The notes under the pieces were generated by a model. It saw only the letters and a list, made by a program, of their open reading frames with translations, made no database searches and had not been told where the DNA came from. Positions 1 through 5,794 of a stretch of DNA of 6,481 nt are shown here, piece after piece. The stretch is from Ignavibacteria bacterium (GTDB lineage Bacteria > Bacteroidota > Ignavibacteria > Ignavibacteriales > Melioribacteraceae), in NCBI GenBank assembly GCA_027347545.1, contig DAIEQT010000099.1:1-6481 (forward strand), given 5' to 3'. The position numbers were made by a program, and so were the translations under genes. Within the stretch, counting starts at the first letter, position 1; every line of letters begins with the position of its first letter.

Positions 1-1145
1 TAAGAGAAATGGATGTTCAGTCATGCGCGTTGGATAATCAGAAGATAGATTTTGAGCATCATGACGGAATCTTAAAAATTTTGCTTTCTCAGATAGTCGA
101 GAAGAACACAAACCATACTATTACTGTTAATTATAATGGCGCCCCTAAGAGCGGCTTGTTTGTTGGGAAGAATAAGTACCGAAATTTTTCTGCCTTCAGC
201 GATAACTGGGCAAACTACGCCAGCTATTGGTTTCCCGCTATTGATCATCCTTCAGACAAAGCTTCGGTAACCTTTAATGTCTCTATCCCAAAGGGCTATG
301 AAGTTATTTGTAACGGGGATTTAGTTGAGAAATCATTACTAAACCTAAATGAAACTAAATACACATACAGCATGAAGGAACCGGTTCCAACATATTGTAT
401 GGTAGTAGGAGTATGTGACTTTGCAATCACCGAAACTAAAACAGATTCCGGAATTCCAATTTTTTATTTCACTTATCCGGAAGATAGTTTGAATGCAGTA
501 AACGGTTTCAAGCGAGCGGCTGATATGGTTAGTTTCTACGAAGAAACTATTGGCTCCTTCCCCTACTCAAGACTTTCACTAGTTGAGTCATCAACAATTT
601 TTGGCGGAATGGAAAACAGCAGTGCTATTTTCTTTACTGAAAAGAGTCCCTCATTCACTGGCGAAAAAGATAACGAAGAGACAGTCGCGCATGAAATCGC
701 ACACCAATGGTTTGGAGATGCAGTTACAATGTCCGATTGGTCGGAAGTTTGGCTCAGTGAAGGATTTGCTACCTACTTTACGGCACTTTACTTTGAAGCC
801 CGCGACGGCAAAGAGCGCTTTAATAAAATCATGAACGAATACATGAAAAGTTACCGTCAAAACACTAACTGGAAAACTCCGGTAATTCATCAAGATTACA
901 AAAGACTCTCCGAGTTACTCAATGTTGAGACCTACCAGAAAGCTGCTTTCTTCTTGCATGAACTAAGAAAGAGCATAGGAGACAAATATTTTTTCAATTC
1001 CGTAAGAGAATACTATAAGCGTTTTGTTCATTCTAATGCAACCACAAATGATTTCAAAGGAATAGTTGAATCAATTTCCGGGACTAGGCTTGATGAGTTA
1101 TTTGCTAATTGGCTTTACTACCCGGGCCTGCCAAATCAAATTTAA
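1..1145 (+). CDS. M1-family zinc aminopeptidase, 5' end cut by window edge
   Basis: This enzyme should remove N-terminal residues from peptides using one catalytic zinc. The reading frame is open from position 3. The first ATG at 9 is probably internal, because the sequence there already reads like the middle of the M1 N-terminal beta domain, so the true start and any signal peptide lie upstream. Counting from that ATG (378 residues), the exopeptidase motif is GGMEN at 199-203 (GxMEN family signature). The zinc site is HEIAH at 228-232, with the third ligand E251 exactly 18 residues after H232 (HExxHx18E), and the catalytic tyrosine is probably Y309 in TYQKA. The protein ends about 70 residues after that tyrosine, so it lacks the long C-terminal helical domain of the PepN/ERAP type. 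All catalytic residues are present. Family assignment is very secure, but substrate preference and location cannot be told. Confidence 0.95.
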   Translation, partial: REMDVQSCALDNQKIDFEHHDGILKILLSQIVEKNTNHTITVNYNGAPKSGLFVGKNKYRNFSAFSDNWANYASYWFPAIDHPSDKASVTFNVSIPKGYEVICNGDLVEKSLLNLNETKYTYSMKEPVPTYCMVVGVCDFAITETKTDSGIPIFYFTYPEDSLNAVNGFKRAADMVSFYEETIGSFPYSRLSLVESSTIFGGMENSSAIFFTEKSPSFTGEKDNEETVAHEIAHQWFGDAVTMSDWSEVWLSEGFATYFTALYFEARDGKERFNKIMNEYMKSYRQNTNWKTPVIHQDYKRLSELLNVETYQKAAFFLHELRKSIGDKYFFNSVREYYKRFVHSNATTNDFKGIVESISGTRLDELFANWLYYPGLPNQI

Positions 1146-1150
1146 TCAAC

Positions 1151-1187
1151 AAAAAACCCCGTCAATTATCTAACAGACGGGGTTTAT
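1151..1187. terminator. Bidirectional rho-independent terminator
   Basis: A perfect 10-bp stem pairs 1154-1163 (AAACCCCGTC) with 1176-1185 (GACGGGGTTT) around a 12-nt loop. Read leftward, the GC-rich stem runs into six T residues, a strong terminator 22 bp after the stop of the leftward lipoprotein gene. Read rightward it ends in TTTATAATTT, 8 bp after the M1 peptidase stop, so it can serve both convergent genes. Confidence 0.9.
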
Positions 1188-1207
1188 AATTTCATTCATA
1201 CTTTAAC

Positions 1208-1909
1208 TCAGCAAGGAGATTTCATTCTGGCTACTGCCGTATCCCAGGTTGCTTGTTGTTCAGTTGTTAATAAAGCACGGACTCCATCGAGTAATATTTT
1301 TCTGCTTGCGCACATTTGTCTTTTAACTGAAGCCGTCGCCGGGTTTGTTTCGATTGCGTTACGAACCCTTTCATTCAAGTTTTTAATCTTTTCTTCCCCT
1401 TCCCTTTTTGTGATTTTACCATCTTTAACATCTTGTGCAATGGCTTTACGCTGTTCCTTTGCGGCTTCTATAATAGTTTTGTTTGCATCTGCAAATTCTT
1501 TTACTAGTGGTTTCATTGATTCATGATAAGCTTTTACCAAAACATCAATTTCAGTTTTTTGGCTATCAGTTAATTTCAATTTTCCGAAGATCATACCGAG
1601 ATGTTTGTTCCAATCATATCTTGCCAGCCAGCCTACAGCAGAGCCATGCATCATTCCGCTGCCCGGCTTGAAATCGCCCGCACTTACAAAACTGTAGTTA
1701 AGCATTGTGGGATTGATTGAAAGGTCAGCATCAAGGGTTGCATCTTCTATTGCATTTTCAGCATCGAGATAGTCAATCATCAAGTATTGAGCTGAATCAA
1801 AATTTGCGTTTGTTGGTGATGTAACTTCGTCTTGCTTATTACAGCCGGCGAGAAAAATAACCGGTAGGATTATCAGTGATAAAGCGAAAAAGAATTTTGG
1901 GTTTTTCAT
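1208..1909 (-). CDS. Lipoprotein with two LTxxQ motifs (Spy/CpxP-like)
   Basis: This 233-residue protein has a hydrophobic signal segment (about 5-20) ending in the lipobox LAGC, so C23 should be the lipidated residue. The next residue is N24, not D, which under the E. coli rule would send it to the outer membrane. The mature part has an acid-rich stretch (about 46-62), then a long, charged, probably all-helical region. LTxxQ motifs occur at 113-117 (LTDSQ) and 214-218 (LTTEQ), about 100 residues apart, as in the Spy/CpxP group of periplasmic stress chaperones and metal-responsive proteins. Cysteines C200 and C233 could pair. The ATG at 1907-1909 has AGAGG five bases upstream (plus-strand 1915-1919). 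The gene stands alone, with a terminator behind it and a divergent neighbour in front. Lipoprotein status is firm; Spy/CpxP kinship is inferred from motifs only, and the binding partner is unknown. Confidence 0.85.
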   Translation of the reverse strand: MKNPKFFFALSLIILPVIFLAGCNKQDEVTSPTNANFDSAQYLMIDYLDAENAIEDATLDADLSINPTMLNYSFVSAGDFKPGSGMMHGSAVGWLARYDWNKHLGMIFGKLKLTDSQKTEIDVLVKAYHESMKPLVKEFADANKTIIEAAKEQRKAIAQDVKDGKITKREGEEKIKNLNERVRNAIETNPATASVKRQMCASRKILLDGVRALLTTEQQATWDTAVARMKSPC

Positions 1910-2109
1910 GTTTACCTCTTTTGGTTGTGTCGATTTGACAACACATTAAATTACCGGGTTTAAAGTGCAATGAAATATGCATGAACTCAAGAGCTTTACC
2001 AACAATTTCACTGTTCGTAATAAAGTTTTAATCAATTATGATTGAAAATTTTTTATCTCAATAAGGCGTTTTATATTTCGAGCATAGAACAATTAGGGAA
2101 AGAGTTAAA
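1910..2109. promoter_or_regulatory. Divergent intergenic region between lipoprotein and hydrolase genes
   Basis: This A+T-rich stretch must hold the promoters of both flanking genes. For the rightward gene, TATATTTC at 2072-2079 fits the Bacteroidota -7 box (TAnnTTTG) at seven of eight positions and lies about 30 bases before the ATG, but I see no good -33 partner. For the leftward gene, an imperfect inverted repeat (1924-1931 against 1937-1944, six of eight positions matching, 5-bp spacer) lies just upstream of its ribosome site and could be an operator or a 5'-leader hairpin. No open frame of note is present. Confidence 0.4.
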
Positions 2110-2907
2110 ATGAAACAAAAAATCAATGGAATTTCCGTTAACACTTTTGGCGATTCCTCAAAGCAAACTATAATCTTCGTTCATGGCTTTCCATACGATC
2201 ATACAATGTGGCAAAACCAAATTGATTTTTTACATAAGAACTACTTTTGCGTTGCTTACGATGTCCGCGGCTTAGGAGAAAGCACTGTTGGCGATGGGCA
2301 GTACATGATGGAGCTTTTCGTAGATGATCTCCTTTCCATAATTACTGAGCTAAATTTAGTAAAACCGGTTATATGCGGACTTTCGATGGGCGGCTACATT
2401 GCTTTGCGTGCTATGGAAAGAAACCAAGAATTGTTTGGTGGACTTATTCTCTGTGATACAAAAGCGGATGCTGACGGAAATGCCGCAAAGTTAAACCGCG
2501 CAATCAATATCAGCATGATAAATAATGAAGGTTTGGTAAAGTTTACTGACATGTTTGTTACTAATTGTTTCGCTGAAGAAACACCTAAGCAAAACGAGAA
2601 AATGTTTTTAACTACTCTTTACAAATCGCAAAAGAATGATCCGGCTGGAGTTAAAGGCTGCATCATTGCGATAATGAGCCGGACAGACACAACAAATTAT
2701 CTCCACCAAATAAAAATTCCAACACTTGTTATTTGCGGCGCGTTTGATAAACTAACACCTACTCCGATAATGAGAACTCTCGCAGAGAAAATTCCAAATT
2801 CCGAGTTCGCGTCAATTCCTTTTGCTGGACATATGTCGCCGCTTGAAAATCCGGAATGTGTGAATGATCTAATGAAGGGATTTTTGGATAAGAATTTTAC
2901 TTCTTAA
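2110..2907 (+). CDS. Alpha/beta-fold hydrolase (enol-lactonase/esterase-like)
   Basis: A 265-residue single-domain alpha/beta hydrolase of normal length. The oxyanion-hole strand reads IIFVHGFPYD (HG at 25-26), followed by the YDVRGLGES turn at 50-58. The nucleophile elbow is GLSMGG at 90-95, with S92 as nucleophile. The acid is D213 in GAFDKLTP, after the strand TLVICG. The histidine is H241 in AGHMSPLENP. This set of motifs is that of the 3-oxoadipate enol-lactonase/esterase branch, but none of the other genes of aromatic breakdown is near, so the substrate should not be named. A purine-rich site GGGAAAGAG (2096-2104) precedes the ATG. There is no signal peptide, so it is likely cytoplasmic. 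The 3' end overlaps the convergent membrane-protein gene by 11 bp, and I see no terminator hairpin there. Confidence 0.92.
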   Translation: MKQKINGISVNTFGDSSKQTIIFVHGFPYDHTMWQNQIDFLHKNYFCVAYDVRGLGESTVGDGQYMMELFVDDLLSIITELNLVKPVICGLSMGGYIALRAMERNQELFGGLILCDTKADADGNAAKLNRAINISMINNEGLVKFTDMFVTNCFAEETPKQNEKMFLTTLYKSQKNDPAGVKGCIIAIMSRTDTTNYLHQIKIPTLVICGAFDKLTPTPIMRTLAEKIPNSEFASIPFAGHMSPLENPECVNDLMKGFLDKNFTS

Positions 2908-3796
2908 TTACTTTTTCAATTTCTTTGAAGTTTGGGTTAGGCGGAATTTTCTTCTTTATAGTATCAATCCGTGTAACTGGTGTTTTTCGTTTTAGAGCCG
3001 GAATTGTTTCCGCTTGAGTTTTTTCGATTACTCTTTCAATCGGTGCAAAGTAAGGATCTGCTTTTAGATTTGTAACAGCGCCTTGTGTATTTGTCGGTGA
3101 AGATGGAACGTTATCTCGTGTAGTCTCACCTTCTTGTTTAGGCGCTTGATGTGAGCCATCTACCGCCAACATGACATTAACCTTTTTAGGCGCTGGCTTT
3201 GTTGTTCCGCTACCCGGCTGAGTCTGAACATCGGTTAAAACTTCTTTACCAATTGGTCTGTTAACAGAATTATCAAAAGTAACTTCTGCCCCTTTTCTTG
3301 GTGCTGCCTTTCCCTCTTCAATTACACTATCAACACTTTCAAAATTGTTTACTTCTGGCTTTTTTGAATAGACACTTTCAATTTTGTTTTTCCCCTTTTC
3401 AACAACTTGCAAAACTTTTTGCTTATAGGGCAATATTGAATCTGCAACCCCGCTTATTCCAACGAGCAAGAAACTAGTAAGCAGAATTGAAGCTGTAACT
3501 GGTAAAACTTTTGCCAGAAAGAATCTTAAACCTCTTTCCATGAAACGAGGTCCAGTACCGGCAGAGGCAGCAAGAGCTTTATCAGCTGCGTTTACTCTAT
3601 TAACAAAAAACCAAAGAGAAACGGTAAGAAGCCAAATTACAATTACAGCGACAACAAGGAAGATCATTGCAATTTCTTTTTGAGAGATGATAAGGGAAAT
3701 TATTATTGAACCGATAAAAAAGAAGAGAAAGAATTGCATTCTCTTTTCCAATTGGGTCTCTAAAAACATTCTCTCTTGAAATGCGTCCCAGCTCAT
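2897..3796 (-). CDS. Unrecognised three-helix membrane protein with long repetitive tail
   Basis: I do not recognise this family. Counting from the ATG at 3794-3796 (299 residues), hydrophobic segments lie at about 21-38, 42-65 and 93-117. The basic residues before the first and third helices suggest a cytoplasmic N-terminus and a periplasmic C-terminus. From about residue 125 to the end the chain is Pro/Lys/Thr/Glu-rich and likely disordered. It contains a motif of the form F..(I/V)(E/D).VI(E/K) three times (150-161, 247-259, 287-299) and a PA(P/L)(K/R)(K/R)...V..D motif three times (164-177, 201-215, 266-279). An in-frame GTG at 3809-3811, abutting the upstream stop, would add five residues. 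I prefer the ATG because the GTG has no ribosome site, whereas a weak purine run (GAACGAGAA) precedes the ATG. It is the last gene of the hldD cluster. Confidence 0.8.
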   Translation of the reverse strand: MSWDAFQERMFLETQLEKRMQFFLFFFIGSIIISLIISQKEIAMIFLVVAVIVIWLLTVSLWFFVNRVNAADKALAASAGTGPRFMERGLRFFLAKVLPVTASILLTSFLLVGISGVADSILPYKQKVLQVVEKGKNKIESVYSKKPEVNNFESVDSVIEEGKAAPRKGAEVTFDNSVNRPIGKEVLTDVQTQPGSGTTKPAPKKVNVMLAVDGSHQAPKQEGETTRDNVPSSPTNTQGAVTNLKADPYFAPIERVIEKTQAETIPALKRKTPVTRIDTIKKKIPPNPNFKEIEKVIKK

Positions 3797-3811
3797 TTTA
3801 TTCTCGTTCAC

Positions 3812-4273
3812 TTAATAAAATTTTACTTCGTGCCGAATAAACTTTCCTTCTTCGTAAATAAACTTGGCTGAAAAATGTTTGTCTTGAAAAAGCCAAGGAA
3901 TAAAAATTTTATCGCCGTCCCAAAGATTCAGATCAACCAGTTTATCATTGGGAATCCACTCAAGTTTACCTTCGTTTGAATCAATAAGTTTCCCGCTGAA
4001 CTTTGAAGATGTAAACAGAAACACGTACCAGTCTTTCTTTCCGTCAAACATCGGAAACGTGATAAAACCTTTCATTTCCGGCTCAATCATCAACAAACCA
4101 CTTTCTTCTTCAACTTCCCTAATTGCACAATCTTCCGGCGATTCACCTTGCTCAAACTTTCCGCCAAGTCCGTTCCATTTACCTTCATGGTAATCGTTTG
4201 GCTTCTTGTTGCGGAATAACATTAGCGTCTTCCCTTCATGCATCACATAACACAGCGTAGCAAGTTGTACCAA
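3812..4273 (-). CDS. Nudix hydrolase, MutT/MTH1-like, TTG start
   Basis: A 153-residue Nudix hydrolase that should split a nucleoside diphosphate linked to another group, with Mg2+ held by the Nudix box. The box is complete: G38, E44, R52-E53, E56-E57 and G59 fit Gx5Ex7REUxEExGU exactly. The strand before it (LCYVMHEGKTLMLF) and the WNGLGGK run at 33-39 resemble the MTH1/8-oxo-dGTPase branch, so removal of oxidised or other non-standard nucleotides is the likeliest role, although the substrate is not proven. The start is a TTG at 4271-4273. I accept it because AGGA lies six to seven bases upstream and the first beta strand (QLATLCYV) begins there; the next ATG (4241-4243) would remove that strand. 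AGGA overlaps the TAG stop of the preceding gene, suggesting translational coupling. Confidence 0.93.
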   Translation of the reverse strand: MVQLATLCYVMHEGKTLMLFRNKKPNDYHEGKWNGLGGKFEQGESPEDCAIREVEEESGLLMIEPEMKGFITFPMFDGKKDWYVFLFTSSKFSGKLIDSNEGKLEWIPNDKLVDLNLWDGDKIFIPWLFQDKHFSAKFIYEEGKFIRHEVKFY

Positions 4274-4281
4274 ATCAGTTC

Positions 4282-4638
4282 CTATTTATTGATTGATTCC
4301 GCTAATGCTTTCGAGATTTCGTCTAGCTCTTCCAGAAACCATTTTACTTTATCTGACTTAGCGCGTTTACTATCGCGTACCAAAGCCATCCAAAGCTTAG
4401 TTTCATTTGCAAACTTAATTGCTTCAATTGTTGAATTCGTTAAATCTTTTTTTGTTAAAGCCGCTGAAGATTCTATAAACTTACTTATAACGCTCGTTCC
4501 GTTCTTAAAAAGCTCGTCATTAATTTTCTTAGAGACATCATCCTTAGGCAGCAAATCAATAAACTCAATCAACTTTAGCGTAAAGAAATAAATTCTTTGC
4601 TTAAACTCGCTACGGGATTTGGGAGATTCTAAAGTCAT
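4282..4638 (-). CDS. Four-helix-bundle protein (23S-IVS/S23-like family)
   Basis: A 118-residue, almost wholly helical, charged protein without signal or membrane segments. The order of features follows the four-helix-bundle family first found in intervening sequences of 23S rRNA genes and common as free genes in Bacteroidota: an early R-x-Y-x-F-x-L helix (15-29), LPK at 30-32, the I..EL..NGTSV stretch at 39-50, ESSAALTKKDL at 56-66, then ET..W at 79-83. The family's usual Q-x-x-R-S and A-N-x-x-E-A residues are altered here, so it is a divergent member. Its biochemical role is unknown even in known families. It sits 7 bp after the hldD stop and 8 bp before the Nudix gene, so it is surely co-transcribed. 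AGGA lies about 12 bases before the ATG, inside the end of hldD, a loose ribosome site. Confidence 0.75.
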   Translation of the reverse strand: MTLESPKSRSEFKQRIYFFTLKLIEFIDLLPKDDVSKKINDELFKNGTSVISKFIESSAALTKKDLTNSTIEAIKFANETKLWMALVRDSKRAKSDKVKWFLEELDEISKALAESINK

Positions 4639-4645
4639 AGACAGT

Positions 4646-5629
4646 TCAGTCCTTGCTCAATCCTAAATAACCATCTTTTAGAAGATAATTCTTAACATAA
4701 TCGGCAACGCCTTCACCTACATTCTTAATTGGTTTTTCATAACCGGCTTCTCTGATTTTTTGCAAGCTGGCTTCGGTAAAATACTGATACCTATCGCGAA
4801 TATCTTCAGGCATATCAACAAATTCAATGTTCACCGGCTTTCCCACAGCATTGAACAAAGCAGTTACAAGATCAATCCATGTTTGCGCTTTACCAGTTCC
4901 AACATTATAGATTCCATTTTTATCGGCATTATCAAGAAAGAAAAGGATCATATCAACCGCATCTTTAACATAAACAAAATCGCGTTTCTGCTCGCCGTCT
5001 TTGTAATCGCTTCTATGTGATTTGAACAACCTAACTTTTCCGTGGTCGCGCACTTGCTCAAAAGCTTTGTGGACTACACTTCGCATATCTTCTTTATGAT
5101 ATTCATTTGGTCCGTACACATTGAAAAACTTTAGTCCAACAACCTTGTTCATCAAACCGTTTCTCTTAATCCAGGTATCAAACAAATGCTTTGAGTAGCC
5201 GTACATGTTTAGCGGACGAAGTGTCTCGAGTTTACTTTCATCATCGTCGTAGCCGTTGGAACCATCACCATAAGTTGCGGCGGAAGAAGCGTAGATGAAG
5301 CGTGTTCCGTTTTCCAAACAAAATTTTGCAAGTTCTTGAGAGTAGTGATAATTGTTATCCATCAAATAATCGGCATCTTTCTCTGTAGTTGAAGAACAAG
5401 CACCGAGATGAATTATCGAAGTGATTTTGAAAGGTTCATTTTTCTGAAGAATCATTGCCATAAAATCATCTTTGTACAGAAAGTCGGCATACTTAAGTCC
5501 ATTCAAGTTCATCCATTTTTCATCACTGCCAAGCTCATCTACGATAACAATTTTGTCCACTCCCATTTGGTTCAACTTCCACACAACAGCGCTGCCTATA
5601 AATCCAGCGCCTCCGGTTACAACTATCAT
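4646..5629 (-). CDS. hldD: ADP-L-glycero-D-manno-heptose 6-epimerase
   Basis: This cytoplasmic, NADP-dependent short-chain (extended SDR) enzyme inverts C6 of ADP-D-glycero-D-manno-heptose, the last step in making the heptose donor of the LPS inner core. At 327 residues it is slightly longer than the E. coli enzyme. The Rossmann motif TGGAGFIG is at 5-12, followed by the family-typical GSDEKWMNL at 34-42. HLGACSSTTE lies at 74-83 and the SSAATYG strand end at 115-121. The catalytic pair is Y143 and K147 (YGYSK). NVYGPNEYHK at 170-179 carries K179, matching the second catalytic lysine of HldD, and RDFVYVKD lies at 216-223. These distinguish it from GalE-type epimerases. The ATG has GAGAAG three bases before it. 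It leads the four-gene leftward cluster; no other heptose or LPS gene is in the window. Confidence 0.95.
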   Translation of the reverse strand: MIVVTGGAGFIGSAVVWKLNQMGVDKIVIVDELGSDEKWMNLNGLKYADFLYKDDFMAMILQKNEPFKITSIIHLGACSSTTEKDADYLMDNNYHYSQELAKFCLENGTRFIYASSAATYGDGSNGYDDDESKLETLRPLNMYGYSKHLFDTWIKRNGLMNKVVGLKFFNVYGPNEYHKEDMRSVVHKAFEQVRDHGKVRLFKSHRSDYKDGEQKRDFVYVKDAVDMILFFLDNADKNGIYNVGTGKAQTWIDLVTALFNAVGKPVNIEFVDMPEDIRDRYQYFTEASLQKIREAGYEKPIKNVGEGVADYVKNYLLKDGYLGLSKD

Positions 5630-5646
5630 TATCTTCTCGATTATTT

Positions 5647-5652
5647 ATTATA
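5647..5652 (-). promoter_or_regulatory. Possible -10 box for hldD
   Basis: On the minus strand this reads TATAAT, 17 bp upstream of the hldD ATG. There is no recognisable -35 hexamer 16-18 bp further upstream (the bases there are GATATC). In such A+T-rich DNA the match could be chance, so this is only a candidate. Confidence 0.3.
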
Positions 5653-5714
5653 TTTGAGCGAAAGTTAACGATATCTCACTACTGAATCAAAACTGAAAAA
5701 CTTGTAATCGTCCA

Positions 5715-5784
5715 CTTCTTAATCATAATCTTAATCTTGATCGTGATTAAGAAGAGTAAGGGCAAGATTAAGAGTAAGATCAAG
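5715..5784. repeat. Inverted array of degenerate hexamer repeats in the hldD-metH gap
   Basis: Five tandem hexamers of consensus CTTRAT (5718-5747) are followed, after a 7-base centre, by five tandem hexamers of consensus RKYAAG (5755-5784), which is close to the reverse complement. Two perfect 11-bp pairings exist: 5715-5725 (CTTCTTAATCA) with 5744-5754, and 5729-5739 (TCTTAATCTTG) with 5763-5773. They interleave, so both cannot form as simple hairpins together. The array ends 10 bp before the metH ATG, so it would lie in the metH leader. There is no T-run after either stem and no known riboswitch core. It may be a dispersed intergenic repeat, an operator array or a leader structure; the sequence does not decide. 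Confidence 0.75.
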
Positions 5785-5794
5785 ACTGGGTAAA

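Noticed and set aside
583..893. Two overlapping open frames (plus 583-834, minus 651-893) inside the M1 peptidase gene
   Set aside because: They cover the HExxH zinc-site region of the real gene in other frames; neither has a recognisable product or a ribosome site.
1995..2023. Sigma70-like pair TTTACC-17 bp-TAATAA upstream of the hydrolase gene
   Set aside because: The -10 matches the consensus at only three of six bases, so it is no better than background here.
2032..2045. Small hairpin TCAAT-TATG-ATTGA in the 1910-2109 gap
   Set aside because: Only a 5-bp A+T-rich stem in A+T-rich DNA, not followed by a T-run and readily explained by chance.
3948..4193. Plus-strand open frame opposite the Nudix gene
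   Set aside because: It is antisense to the intact Nudix box and is Ser/Pro-rich without family features.
5408..5668. Plus-strand open frames opposite the start of hldD
   Set aside because: They lie opposite the Rossmann motif of hldD, and the translations have no family features.
5718..5784. Possible CRISPR array
   Set aside because: The period is 6 bp with no unique spacers and the units are degenerate, unlike 23-47-bp CRISPR repeats.
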